Shown here in pieces: positions 41,820 to 50,572 of a DNA stretch of 64,000 nt. The notes beneath the pieces were generated by a model that worked only from the letters and a program-made list of their open reading frames with translations, ran no database searches and was not told where the DNA came from. Positions within the stretch are counted from its first letter, which is position 1. The number at the start of each line of letters is the position of its first letter. This DNA comes from Streptomyces sp. CBMA29 (GTDB lineage: Bacteria > Actinomycetota > Actinomycetes > Streptomycetales > Streptomycetaceae). Position numbers and translations under genes: made by a program. The stretch lies in assembly GCF_014596445.1 (NCBI RefSeq), contig NZ_MECL01000025.1, positions 1 through 64,000 on the forward strand, given 5' to 3'.

Positions 41820-43157
41820 TCACCATGCCGAGCCAACCTCTCTCGTATACCGATCCTTGAAGGCTCCGTACGGACCGTAGTCCGGCTTCTCCGGCAGGGC
41901 GTCGCTGCCGCCGACCGCTTTATCCACAGCGTCCACGGCAGTGGCCGCAATCCACGTCCCCTGGAACGCGCCCTTATAGCCCTCAGCCCCCTGGCTGGCC
42001 AGCCGCACAGCGGCACTCTCCGGATACGCGGCCCGCATCCGGACCACGTCCTTGTAGAGGTTCGCCGTCTCGCGGTCGCCTCCGACGAGCACCGCCTCTC
42101 GTTGGGAAGCCTCAGCCATCGGGGTGGCAGCCTCCTCCACGGCCGCGTGGCGACCGGCCCGCTCGGCTGAGGCTTTGGCGATGTTGCGGACGTGGCGGGC
42201 CCTGGCACGCGCCGCTGCTGTAGCGCCGCGACGGTTGACGGTGGCGGACGAGCGGTCGAGAACGGACCGGGAGGCCCGCGTGGCGGTGACGGCGGCCTGC
42301 TCGTCGGCAGCGGCTTGAGCGGCGAGCTTCGTCGCGGCACGTACCTCTTTGAGGCCGTTCAACGCGGCGCCGCCGATGCCCATCGTCAGCAGGCCGAAGA
42401 TGTCCATGCCGACGTCGAGCCAGGAGCAGTCGCCTGCGGCGGCGAGGGCGATGTGTCCCGCTAGGACGCCGGCCGCGAGCCAGACGGCGAGACCGGCGAT
42501 CCAACCGGCGGGGGTGGTGAAGATCGCGACAATCGCGATGACCGTGGCGACCCAACTCATCACATCCGCGACAAGCGAAATCGCCCCCTTCACCCCGTCG
42601 ATCTCGTTCTTGCGCCGCTCCCACCAACTGTCCTTGATCTTGTCGTTGATCTCGTGCCGGATGCGCGCCGCGTAGTGCGACGCCCGCTCGTCGCGATGGG
42701 CCTCGACCGTGGTCAGGGAGCGGCGGTGCTTGGCAAGCGGGTCGCCGCTGGAGCCGGAACCCGAGCCGGAACCCGAGGCGGAGTCGGCGTCCTCAGGGGG
42801 AGCCGTCTCGGCGTCGGCGCGCGCGTCTCGCAGGATGCGGTCGGCATCGGACTGGATGGTCTCCAATTCGGCGGCCCAGGCGGTGAGATGACCGTGGACG
42901 CGTTCGTAGCGGCCGGCGGTCTCGCGCAGGTGGACTTCCAGTTCGCGGGCCTCGTCGCGGAGTTTGGTGGCGTAGCGGCCTTTGAGGCCGTCGCCGGTGC
43001 CGATGACCTTGAGGTCGGCGGCCTCGGCTCTGAGCATGCCCGCGAGGTGCTTCATGTGGGCGACCTCGTCGCGGATGGACTCCGGGTCGCCGGGGGTGGG
43101 GTCGGTGTCGGTGAGGGGGTGCCAGTCGCGCGGGCGCGGCTTGGTGGTGGTCGCCAC
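41820..43157 (-). CDS. WXG-domain protein with hydrophobic hairpin (type VII-like substrate A)
   Basis: A 445-residue protein. Residues about 28-115 are a helical hairpin of the WXG/LXG kind (HMKHLAGMLRAEAADLKVIG ... HLTAWAAELETIQSDADRIL). A Ser/Gly linker follows (126-138). Two hydrophobic segments lie at about 193-215 and 217-242, then CSWLDVGMDIFGLLTMGIGG. The last 170 residues are Ala-rich and helical, without a recognisable toxin motif. It resembles the 59464-60807 product in layout and in the SW..G.D..G block. GTG start lies 5 nt behind the WXG100 stop. Likely secreted or exported via the ATPase at 53871; inference. Confidence 0.78.
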   Translation of the reverse strand: MATTTKPRPRDWHPLTDTDPTPGDPESIRDEVAHMKHLAGMLRAEAADLKVIGTGDGLKGRYATKLRDEARELEVHLRETAGRYERVHGHLTAWAAELETIQSDADRILRDARADAETAPPEDADSASGSGSGSGSSGDPLAKHRRSLTTVEAHRDERASHYAARIRHEINDKIKDSWWERRKNEIDGVKGAISLVADVMSWVATVIAIVAIFTTPAGWIAGLAVWLAAGVLAGHIALAAAGDCSWLDVGMDIFGLLTMGIGGAALNGLKEVRAATKLAAQAAADEQAAVTATRASRSVLDRSSATVNRRGATAAARARARHVRNIAKASAERAGRHAAVEEAATPMAEASQREAVLVGGDRETANLYKDVVRMRAAYPESAAVRLASQGAEGYKGAFQGTWIAATAVDAVDKAVGGSDALPEKPDYGPYGAFKDRYTREVGSAW

Positions 43158-43162
43158 AGGGG

Positions 43163-43438
43163 TCAGCCGCTCTTGGCGAGATGTTCGTCGGTCTGCTTGA
43201 ACGTCTCGCGGGCCGCGCCGACGAGTCCGCCGACGGACTCGATGCCGCCGATGAGCTTCTTGCGGTACCAGTCCCAGTTGTCGACGAACGCGTCCATCGC
43301 CCCTGCCACCGCGCCCGACCCCCAGATGTGGTGCAGGTCGTCCCGATGGGCCTTGATGCTCTTGAACTCGAAGTGCAGCTTCGTCAAAAGCCGCTCCGAA
43401 TCGGCGAGCACCTGATCCGTCACCTTGAGATCCGCCAT
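43163..43438 (-). CDS. WXG100-family protein (cassette A)
   Basis: A 91-residue helical-hairpin protein with the turn IWGSGAVAGAMDAFVDNWDWY (W-x-G near residue 39) and helices on both sides, the size and build of ESAT-6-like WXG100 proteins, which are secreted by type VII systems as dimers. The C-terminus FKQTDEHLAKSG lacks a clear YxxxD/E signal. ATG at 43438 after GGGTACGGG. It begins the leftward five-gene cassette ending at 40147. Confidence 0.85.
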   Translation of the reverse strand: MADLKVTDQVLADSERLLTKLHFEFKSIKAHRDDLHHIWGSGAVAGAMDAFVDNWDWYRKKLIGGIESVGGLVGAARETFKQTDEHLAKSG

Positions 43439-43576
43439 GCCCGTACCCCGCCCACCCTCGTTGTCGCCGTCATATGCCGCGTTACCTACGGACTGACAAC
43501 GACCCCGATCCGCCTCGGGGTTACGGGTGAATCGGAGGTGACGGCGCGCGGCGTGTAAGGCGGGGCCTTCCGAGGG

Positions 43577-46500
43577 TCAGTTGGCGATGCTGCCGCGCCA
43601 TTCGGGGAGCAGTTCGTCCAGGAGGGCTTCGACGCGGGGCGGGAGGCCGCGGCTGGGGCCGTTGAGGGAGTCGCTGCGGGCGATGAGGGAGTCGGCGGCG
43701 GCCTGGAGGCGGGCGGGGTCGCCGGTGGCCTGGGTGGCGCGGAGGAGTTCGAGCCAGAGGCGCTCGTCGTTGGGGGAGACGACCAGGGCCGTCTCGATGG
43801 CGGCGACGGCCGCCTTCGGCTTGGCCGCGTCGAGGTGGAGGGCGGAGAGCGCGAGGGCGATCTCGGCGACGAGGACGGGGTGTTGGGCGTCGACTATCTC
43901 GTGGGAGAGCCAGCCGTAGCGACCCGCGGTGCGGTCCTGGAGGAGCGGGCCGCGGGCCAGCGAGAGGGCCTGGGTGAGCAGGCGGCGACGGGCGGTGGGG
44001 TCGGAGGCGGCGCTGCCCTCGGTGGCCTCGTGGTGCAGGGTCTGGAGGACGTCCCAGTCGGAGACGACGGAGGACGCGAGGACGATCCGGCCGGTGCCGT
44101 CGATGGTGAGCCGGGCGATGCCGCCGGGGTCGGTGCCGAGCCAGTCGCGGAGGCGTTCGACGAGGGCGTCGCGTACGTCCTCGGTGACGCCGCGCGGCCA
44201 GAGCGCGGAGGCCAGGACGCGGGGGTGGACGCCTTCGCGGTGCAGGAGGAGCAGGGCCAGGGCCTCGTGGAGGAGCTGGCTGCGCTCGGCGGACGGCTCG
44301 TCGACGCCGACGAGTTCGAAGGAGCCGAGCAGGCGCGCGTACACGCCGGGCCGGCCCTGGTCGGAGAGGTCCACCATGAACGGCGGGGCGTCGGAGGCCG
44401 ACCCGGCGCCGTCCTCGGCGCCCGCCTCGGCGAACAGCCGCAGCACGGCCTGGTACTGGTCGGCGGGCAGCACCTGCGCTTCGAGGTCGAGGCCGAGCAG
44501 CGGGGCGAGCAGCCGTCCCGCGGAGGTGATCTCCAGCTCCCAGGCGGCGCCCGGCATGTCGGGACGGCTGGAGGCGACGAGGTAGCCGATGCCGAGCCGG
44601 CCCGCGTCGGAGGCGAGTTCGGCCAGCCGGTTCGCCTCCTCCTCGGTGGGCTCGGCGGCGAGCAGGACGAGGTGCGGTGCCCATTGGGTGTGCTGGGCGC
44701 GGCCGGTACGGCCGGTGAGGACGCTGTCCTGGCCCGCCGTACGCAGCGCGCCCGCCCGCTGCGCGGTCTCCGCGGACATCGTCTCGATGACCTCGGGCAC
44801 GTCGGCGAGGTGCCGGACGCGGGCGGGGGCGAGGGCGGTGAGGTCCTCGGCGAAGCCGACGAGGGTGACGGTCATCCGGTCCGACCAGCCGTTGGTGGCC
44901 AGCTCCGAGGCGACCGAGGCCAGTACGGCCTCGCGGTCGGCGGCGGCTCCGGACAGCGAGACGATGCCGGGCACCGCTTCGAGGTTGAGCAGCAGCCGCG
45001 CGCCGTCGAGCGTGCCGAGCGCGACCAGGCCGGGGTACGGGGCCGCCGCCGACACGTCCGCGTCCTCGGTGAGATCGGCGCGGTCGAGCCGCCAGAAGGT
45101 CTGGTCCTGGCCGAGCTGCCAGGGGGCCGGCGGCTGGCCCTCGGGCCAGGCCAGTTGCAGGTGCAGGGCCTCGTCGGTGAGCCAGGCGGCGTAGACGGTC
45201 GGGAGCTTGAGGCCCTCGGCGTCCATGCGGCCGGACAGCGCGCGCAGCGCGCGGTCGAGGAAGGCGACGGTGTCCTGGTCGGCGCCCACGCGCAGCGCGT
45301 CGGCGGCGTCGGCCTGCGGCCCGGTGGGGGTGCGCGGCGTGCGCAGGCTGCCCGCGGTGACCGACTGCCACAGGGCCGTACGACGCCGGCGGCCGAGGGC
45401 GGCGAGCAGGCCCGCGGCCAGCAGCGGGGCGGCGATCAGCGCTTCGGACAGGTCGAAGCCGTGCGAGTGGGAGGAGGAGGACGCGGTGAAGGCGGCGGTG
45501 GGCCCGTGTTCGGGGGCCGTCTCGGCGTGGGCCGGGGTGGTGACGGCCGCGTGGCGACCGCCGGAACCGCCCGTACCGTCAGAGCCCGTACCGCCAGAGC
45601 CCGTACCGCCCGTGCCTGTTCCGCCGGGGCCCGTTTCGGCCGAACCCGCGTGGGAGCCGGAGCCGTTGGAACCGGAGCCGCCCTGGGCGCCGGTTCCGCC
45701 GCCGCCCTGCTCGGCCGCGTGCTGGGCGGAGGCGTGCGCGCCCTCGGCCGTGGTGTCCTTGGCTCCGCCGTGTTCGGCGTAATGCTGCACGTCGGGCGCG
45801 ACATGCGTGGCCGCGACGGGCATCTCCACGAGGTCGCCGCCGTGCGCGTCGGAGGGCATCTCCATCACCCAGCCGGGCCGGATGAGGCTGGCCTGGGACA
45901 GCTTGGAGCCGTCCGGCTGCACGCGGTCCTTGTTGAGCTGGTAGATCTCGTTGTACCTGCGGCCGTCCCCGAGGTGGCGCTGCGCGATCTCCCACAGCGA
46001 GTCGTGGTGCCGGCCCTCGGGCGGCTGGATCCGGTAGAACTTGGTGTCCTTCTGCGCCGACTGCCCCGCGCTCTGCTGCGATCCCGCCGCGTGCTGGGTG
46101 GCCTGCTGATGCGGTACGGCGGCGCTGGCGGTACGTGCCTGGTGCTGCTGGCCGGGGGTCTGCTGCGCGGTGGCGGCCACGCCAGGGCGCGCCTGGCTCT
46201 CGTGCTGGTTGCCCTGGCCGAGCTGGGACAGACCGGGGACGAGGCCCGCGGTGCTCACGCCGACGAGCAGCAGCGCCGCGATCAACTGCCGTGCCAGCAA
46301 CTGGCTCGGGCCCGAGCCCGGCACCCGGCTCGGCATGCCCACGCCGGAGACCGCCGCCTTGGTCTCGACCAGCACGCACGCCGTGAACTGCGCCCAGGCC
46401 AGCCATACGATCACGGCCAGCGTGTTGACGAACGTCTCGCTGGTGATGGGCTGTTGCACCAGGTCGGAGTCGAAGTGGTGCGGGAACGGCGACCCGATGA

Positions 46501-46663
46501 AGTACAGGAGCGCGCCCGGCACACCCACCACGAGCACGGCGAGCGCCAGGAACGCGCCGAGCGCGCGCACGAAGTCGCCGAACGTACGGCGCCTGCGCGG
46601 CGGGCGCGCCGCCGCCCCACCCTGCTGCGTACGGTTACGTCCCGTGGCGGTCGTGCGTGCCAT
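43577..46663 (-). CDS. Membrane-spanning LysM protein with SARP/BTAD-like cytoplasmic domain
   Basis: A 1028-residue protein. Helices at about 33-55, 78-100 and 125-145 precede a LysM-like domain at about 207-270 (HDSLWEIAQRHLGDGRRYNEIYQLN). A low-complexity Gly/Ser/Thr/His linker spans 280-400, a fourth helix 404-424 is followed by RRRR, and the rest is cytoplasmic. Residues about 790-1020 fit a SARP-like winged-helix plus bacterial transcriptional activation domain (ARLLGSFELVGVD, SALWPRGVTEDVRDAL, ALSALHLDAAKPKAAVAAIETAL). The positive-inside rule places LysM outside and the regulator part inside. It is the last gene of the Tad operon direction. It may sense the cell wall and control the locus; inference. 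Confidence 0.82.
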   Translation of the reverse strand: MARTTATGRNRTQQGGAAARPPRRRRTFGDFVRALGAFLALAVLVVGVPGALLYFIGSPFPHHFDSDLVQQPITSETFVNTLAVIVWLAWAQFTACVLVETKAAVSGVGMPSRVPGSGPSQLLARQLIAALLLVGVSTAGLVPGLSQLGQGNQHESQARPGVAATAQQTPGQQHQARTASAAVPHQQATQHAAGSQQSAGQSAQKDTKFYRIQPPEGRHHDSLWEIAQRHLGDGRRYNEIYQLNKDRVQPDGSKLSQASLIRPGWVMEMPSDAHGGDLVEMPVAATHVAPDVQHYAEHGGAKDTTAEGAHASAQHAAEQGGGGTGAQGGSGSNGSGSHAGSAETGPGGTGTGGTGSGGTGSDGTGGSGGRHAAVTTPAHAETAPEHGPTAAFTASSSSHSHGFDLSEALIAAPLLAAGLLAALGRRRRTALWQSVTAGSLRTPRTPTGPQADAADALRVGADQDTVAFLDRALRALSGRMDAEGLKLPTVYAAWLTDEALHLQLAWPEGQPPAPWQLGQDQTFWRLDRADLTEDADVSAAAPYPGLVALGTLDGARLLLNLEAVPGIVSLSGAAADREAVLASVASELATNGWSDRMTVTLVGFAEDLTALAPARVRHLADVPEVIETMSAETAQRAGALRTAGQDSVLTGRTGRAQHTQWAPHLVLLAAEPTEEEANRLAELASDAGRLGIGYLVASSRPDMPGAAWELEITSAGRLLAPLLGLDLEAQVLPADQYQAVLRLFAEAGAEDGAGSASDAPPFMVDLSDQGRPGVYARLLGSFELVGVDEPSAERSQLLHEALALLLLHREGVHPRVLASALWPRGVTEDVRDALVERLRDWLGTDPGGIARLTIDGTGRIVLASSVVSDWDVLQTLHHEATEGSAASDPTARRRLLTQALSLARGPLLQDRTAGRYGWLSHEIVDAQHPVLVAEIALALSALHLDAAKPKAAVAAIETALVVSPNDERLWLELLRATQATGDPARLQAAADSLIARSDSLNGPSRGLPPRVEALLDELLPEWRGSIAN

Positions 46664-46742
46664 GGCTGCTTCCTCTGCCTTCGGTTGGAGCGGCTGGTGC
46701 TTCGGCTGAAACGGTTGGTGCTGAGGACTTGCTGGTGGCGGA

Positions 46743-47234
46743 CTAGTTGGCCGGGCCCGTGACGGACTCGGCCGCCGCCGTACCGTGGACGACGATGTTG
46801 TGGTCGTAGAAGAAACCGGTGAGCATCGGCTCGTACGTGAGCTGGACGGTCACCTCCACCCGGTTGGGCAGGGCGGAGGTGCAGTAGGAGGCGTTGACGT
46901 CGGCCGGGCTCAGCCCGGACTGCTCGGCGAAGATCCTGACCCTGCCGGTGCAGGCCCCGGTGTTGATCACGGGCTGGGTGCCCGCGGGGGCGTTGCGCAG
47001 CGCCTCGACGTCGATGTCCTGGGCCGCGTAACGGGCCGCCTGCTCGGCTATGTCGGCGGCGCGCTCGCGCTTGGAGATCGACAGTCCGCCGTCGACGACG
47101 AAGGCGGCGAGCGCCATGAACACGACGGCGAAGATGAGCATCGCGGCGGTGCCGGAGCCGCGGTCGGGGCGGCGTACCACCCTCCGTACCACCCTTCCCG
47201 CGAGGCGCCGTACGACGTGCCGTGTCGCGTGCAT
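46743..47234 (-). CDS. TadG-like pilus assembly protein
   Basis: A 163-residue protein. A very basic N-terminus (RRLAGRVVRRVVRRPDRG) is followed by GSGTAAMLIFAVVFMALAAFVVDGGLSISKRERAADIAEQAARYAAQ, the typical TadG-like helix with its conserved Asp-Gly-Gly and paired Ala helix. The outer domain contains two Cys and beta strands. Such pseudopilin-related proteins help assemble type IVb pili. It starts 2 nt after the stop of the second TadE-like gene, with GGAGTG as ribosome site. Confidence 0.83.
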   Translation of the reverse strand: MHATRHVVRRLAGRVVRRVVRRPDRGSGTAAMLIFAVVFMALAAFVVDGGLSISKRERAADIAEQAARYAAQDIDVEALRNAPAGTQPVINTGACTGRVRIFAEQSGLSPADVNASYCTSALPNRVEVTVQLTYEPMLTGFFYDHNIVVHGTAAAESVTGPAN

Positions 47235-47236
47235 CG

Positions 47237-47680
47237 TCACTCCGCCCGTCGGTACGGGTCGAGCGGTGAGGCCGCCGTCGACGTGATCGTCTTGTTGATC
47301 TTGAGGCCGAGCGAGGCGAGGCCGCGGATGGTGCAGCTCACCTCGACCCTGAAGAGCGTGTCGGCCTTGAAACCCGGGCTGGTCTGTTTCACCGACAAGG
47401 TGCCGGCCACGCAGGTGTCGCCGAGGTCCGCCTGGGCCGCCGCGATCGCCTCGGACATGGCGACGCCCTGAGTGCGCTGGATCGACCCCGCGCGGGCGGC
47501 GTCCCTGGCGGCGCCGTCCACCGCGCCCCGGCCGTCGACGAGTTGGCCGAAGGCGACCAGGATCAAAATGAACAGGATCATGATCGGGGCGAGGATCACC
47601 ACCTCGATGGTGGACAGCCCTCGGTCGGCCCGCTCCCCCACACATCCGCTGAGCGGTGCGGTTCGCAGTCGGGTACGCAT
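47237..47680 (-). CDS. TadE-like pseudopilin
   Basis: A 147-residue protein with a prepilin-like N-terminus: basic leader, then GLSTIEVVILAPIMILFILILVAFGQLVDGRGAVDGAARDAARAGS. The Glu at the fifth position after the Gly is conserved in pilins and required for assembly in relatives. The rest is a small outer domain with two Cys. It lies in the middle of the Tad operon, 4 nt behind the first TadE-like gene. Minor component of the Flp pilus apparatus. Confidence 0.88.
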   Translation of the reverse strand: MRTRLRTAPLSGCVGERADRGLSTIEVVILAPIMILFILILVAFGQLVDGRGAVDGAARDAARAGSIQRTQGVAMSEAIAAAQADLGDTCVAGTLSVKQTSPGFKADTLFRVEVSCTIRGLASLGLKINKTITSTAASPLDPYRRAE

Positions 47681-47684
47681 CGGA

Positions 47685-48221
47685 TCAGCCCCCGTTGTCC
47701 GGTACGAAGCGCTCCACCGGCCCCTGGGAACTCTCGTTCACCTTGAAGTGGAAGCCGGGGAAGATGGTCGGTACGTCGGCCGTGACCCGTACGCCGACCG
47801 TGATCGCGTCCGGCTGCAAGGACGTCACCTTGCGGCCGTCCAGCAGATTCGGTCCGAGCTGGTCGATGCGGTCCTCGGCCGCGCTGGTCGCCTTGCCCGA
47901 CCAGCCGCCGGGATCGGCGTCGGCCTCCGCCCGTGCCTTGCGAGCGCCGGCGTGCGCGGCCGCCTGCGCGACATGGTCGGCGAAGGAGTACAGACCGAAC
48001 TGCACCGTCGCGAAGATCATGAAGAACAGGACCGGGGTGAGGAAGACGAACTCGATCGCGGTCATCCCGCGGTCGCCGCCGGTAGGCGCCCCCGCGCCGC
48101 TTACCGCTCTCGTGCTCGTACGGCCGACCGTGGTCGTACGGCTGCCCACGCCGCTGTCGCCGCGGGCGGCGTCCAGCCTGCGGCGTACGGCGTGGTGCAG
48201 CGCGTCGATTCGTCGTTCCAT
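47685..48221 (-). CDS. TadE-like pseudopilin
   Basis: A 178-residue protein. An unusually long polar leader of about 52 residues precedes GMTAIEFVFLTPVLFFMIFATVQFGLYSFADHVAQAAAHAGARKARAE, the TadE pattern with Glu at position five. The ATG at 48221 lies 20 nt from the pilin stop; its ribosome site is weak. The long leader may mean a later start, but no better ATG or GTG is close to the helix. Part of the pilus machinery with the gene that follows. Confidence 0.86.
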   Translation of the reverse strand: MERRIDALHHAVRRRLDAARGDSGVGSRTTTVGRTSTRAVSGAGAPTGGDRGMTAIEFVFLTPVLFFMIFATVQFGLYSFADHVAQAAAHAGARKARAEADADPGGWSGKATSAAEDRIDQLGPNLLDGRKVTSLQPDAITVGVRVTADVPTIFPGFHFKVNESSQGPVERFVPDNGG

Positions 48222-48241
48222 CACGGATATCGGTTCCGGCC

Positions 48242-48490
48242 TCAGCAGGTCTTGCTGTCCGTGGTGTTCGAGATGCAGTTGCCGACGTCGGTGGCCTTGC
48301 CCTTGAGGGCGCCGTTGATGATGACGGCGACCACGCCGACGACGGTGACGACCACCGCGGAGATGATCACCCATTCGACGGCGGAGGCGCCGCGGGACAG
48401 GCCCTCGGAACGGGCGCGCTCGACGCGCCCCTTGAGGAAGGTGAGAAGGAAGTCGACAGCCGGATGGCTGACCTTGGACAAGCGGTTCAT
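48242..48490 (-). CDS. flp: Flp-type IVb pilin
   Basis: An 82-residue prepilin. A basic leader of about 34 residues ends at GASAVEWVIISAVVVTVVGVVAVIINGAL, where a TadV-type prepilin peptidase would cut after Gly and leave Glu at mature position five. The mature pilin is about 48 residues and ends in a small Cys-containing loop (GNCISNTTDSKTC). AGGAC lies 8 nt before the ATG. Being the main structural subunit, it is expected to be highly expressed. No prepilin peptidase gene is present in the window. Confidence 0.9.
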   Translation of the reverse strand: MNRLSKVSHPAVDFLLTFLKGRVERARSEGLSRGASAVEWVIISAVVVTVVGVVAVIINGALKGKATDVGNCISNTTDSKTC

Positions 48491-48590
48491 GGTTCAAGTC
48501 CTCTCGACTCGACGCTCGGCATTTCGATGACAGTGGTGCTCAGGAGGGACGGTGACGATCGGAGACAGTGGTGCTCAGAGACGTTGGTGG

Positions 48591-49502
48591 TCAGACCTGG
48601 AACACGCGCATCGCGGCGGGAAAGATCAGGAAGACCAGGAAGCCCGCGCACAGCAGGAGTTGCGCGACGAGCATGGACTGGGACTTCTCGCCCGCGGATC
48701 CCTCGATCTCGGCGAGTTCCCGGTGCCGCATCGTCTCGGCGCGCGAGGCGAGCGACTCGCGGACCTTCGCGCCGTCGTCGGCCACCAGGCCGAGTGTGAC
48801 GGAGAGGTCCCTCAGCTCCTCGACGCCCAGCTCGTCACCGAGTCTGCCGAGGGCCACCCACTGGCTGGTGCCGGTGATCCGGGCGTCGGCCAGGCAGTTG
48901 CGGATACGGGTCAGGGCCCAGCCGTCGCTGATCTCGGCGGCGGCCATCAGGGCCTCGGGCAGACCGCGGCCACCCGCGAGGTTCATCGACACCAGGTCGA
49001 GGTAGGCGCCGATGACCCGGCGCAGGTCCTTGCGCTTGTCGGCGGCGTCGCGGCGCACTTCGAAGTCCGGCAGGAGGAAGAAGACGCCGCCGCAGATCAG
49101 GGCCATCCAGACCGGGATCACGGGGTTGCTGCCCATGCCGAGCTGCCAGATCACGGCGAAGAGGAACGGCCCGAAGATCACACCGGCCGCGGCCAGGATG
49201 ATCTTCGTGGCCAGGAAGTTCTCCCAGCTCCGGTCGAGCACGGCGAGGTCGGCGCGGAGCGAGCGCTGCTCCCAGCCCTGCTGGAGGTAGAAGTTCGCGA
49301 CCCGCTGGCCGACGCGGCCCTTGAAGTCGGTCGGTGCGGATTGCGCCGGTCCGCCGCTGACCGGGCCCGCGGCGCGCATCGCGTCGATCTGCGCCACCGT
49401 GTGCACGGCGCTGCGCTTGCCGGGCATGAGCGCCCGGATGAGGACGAAGACGCCGAGGCCGACGGCCGCGCCGACCAGGCAGGTGAAGAGGATGTTGTTC
49501 AT
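48591..49502 (-). CDS. tadC: TadC pilus platform protein
   Basis: A 303-residue GspF/T2SSF-family membrane protein with helices near residues 3-24, 108-150 and at the C-terminus (AQLLLCAGFLVFLIFPAAM). The cytoplasmic T2SSF core contains DLRRVIGAYLDLVSMNLAGGRGLPEALMAAAE and EELRDLSVTLGLVADDGAKVRESL. It forms the inner-membrane platform with TadB under the TadA ATPase. Its ATG overlaps the TadB stop (ATGA at 49499-49502). Confidence 0.9.
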   Translation of the reverse strand: MNNILFTCLVGAAVGLGVFVLIRALMPGKRSAVHTVAQIDAMRAAGPVSGGPAQSAPTDFKGRVGQRVANFYLQQGWEQRSLRADLAVLDRSWENFLATKIILAAAGVIFGPFLFAVIWQLGMGSNPVIPVWMALICGGVFFLLPDFEVRRDAADKRKDLRRVIGAYLDLVSMNLAGGRGLPEALMAAAEISDGWALTRIRNCLADARITGTSQWVALGRLGDELGVEELRDLSVTLGLVADDGAKVRESLASRAETMRHRELAEIEGSAGEKSQSMLVAQLLLCAGFLVFLIFPAAMRVFQV

Positions 49503-50572
49503 CGTGCCGCCCCCTGACCCGGGATGGCCTGGCCCGGTGCGCCGCCGTGGCCGGGCACACCGCCGTGGCCCGGCGCTCCATGGCCCGGTGCTCCATGCCC
49601 CGGTGCTCCATGGCCCGACAGCGGCTGGCCGGGGGTCGCCTGGGCGTGTGCGCCGTGGCCCGGCGGCACTCCGATGCGCTCGGCGGCCGAGATCCGCTCC
49701 GGCTCGTGGACCAGGAACCGGTCCGGCGTCTCGATGTTCGACAGCTTCCGCAGCCACCAGAATCCGGCCGCGAACAGCGCGCACACCAAGGTGAGTACGG
49801 CCTGGCCGATCGCCGTGCCGTACGGCTCGACGAAGCTGCGGTTGAAGATGGCCAGGCCCAGCACGAAGGCCACGGACACCACGACGACGATCTGCACACT
49901 GCGCCGGGTGCTCGCGCGCTGCGCCATCACGCGCTGCCGCATGTCCACTTCCTCGCGGGCCGACTTGGCGAGCGCGCCGAGCACTTCGCGCAGACCGGGG
50001 CCGCGCAGGCGGGCGTTGAGGATGAGCGCGGCGATGATGATGTCGGCCGACGCGTCGTTGATCTCGTCGGCGAGATGCTGGAGCGCTTCCGGCAGCGGAG
50101 TGCGCGACCTGAGGCGGTCGACGAGCGACGACAGGTGGCCGCGCAGCGCGGGTGCGGCGGCGCGGGCCGAGGCGGGTATGGCCTGTTCGAGGCCGACTGC
50201 GCCCGCGATGGTGTCGCGCAGCGACTCGGTCCAGGCCGCCAGCGCCTCGACGCGCTTCATCGCGGCGCGTTCCTCCGCCGCGCCGCCGAAGAGCTTGTCC
50301 CAGGTGAAGACCAGCACGGCGGTGGAGACACCGAGGACGGCCCAGCGGGTCAGGCCGAGGACGGCGAGTCCCGCGACGATGGCGAGCGAGCCGCGCTGCG
50401 ACACGAAGCGCATGAACTCCGCCGCTTTGTCGCCGGACGACTCACCCGGCGCAGTCGCACCGGGTTTCGGCGCCCAGCCGCGCATCGCGAGGACGAACAG
50501 CGCGATACCGCCGCCGACGGCGGCTCCGGCGAGCAGTCCGTAGAGCACGGACAGGGAGAAGATCCCGGTCAT
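49499..50572 (-). CDS. tadB: TadB pilus platform protein with Gly-His-Pro-rich tail
   Basis: A 357-residue T2SSF-family membrane protein with helices near residues 5-28, 62-90 and two near 225-275. The core reads ALAAWTESLRDTIAGAVGLEQAI and LEALQHLADEINDASADIIIAALIL-like segments. The last 55 residues are GHGAP repeats with about ten His residues, which is unusual for TadB; a 15-bp DNA repeat encodes part of them. ATG at 50572 shares a base with the TadA stop (TAATG); GTG at 50581 is possible. It partners with TadC. Confidence 0.88.
   Translation of the reverse strand: MTGIFSLSVLYGLLAGAAVGGGIALFVLAMRGWAPKPGATAPGESSGDKAAEFMRFVSQRGSLAIVAGLAVLGLTRWAVLGVSTAVLVFTWDKLFGGAAEERAAMKRVEALAAWTESLRDTIAGAVGLEQAIPASARAAAPALRGHLSSLVDRLRSRTPLPEALQHLADEINDASADIIIAALILNARLRGPGLREVLGALAKSAREEVDMRQRVMAQRASTRRSVQIVVVVSVAFVLGLAIFNRSFVEPYGTAIGQAVLTLVCALFAAGFWWLRKLSNIETPDRFLVHEPERISAAERIGVPPGHGAHAQATPGQPLSGHGAPGHGAPGHGAPGHGGVPGHGGAPGQAIPGQGAAR
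49566..49610. repeat. Three 15-bp tandem repeats in tadB
   Basis: TGGCCCGGYGCTCCA-type units at 49566-49580, 49581-49595 and 49596-49610, in frame, encoding Gly-Ala-Pro-Gly-His units of the TadB tail. Partly decayed copies continue on both sides. Confidence 0.8.

Noticed and set aside
43835..46762. A 975-codon plus-strand frame opposite the LysM/SARP-like gene
   Set aside because: Gly/Arg/Val-biased shadow with no domains; the minus-strand gene has helices, LysM and BTAD-like motifs and fits the operon.
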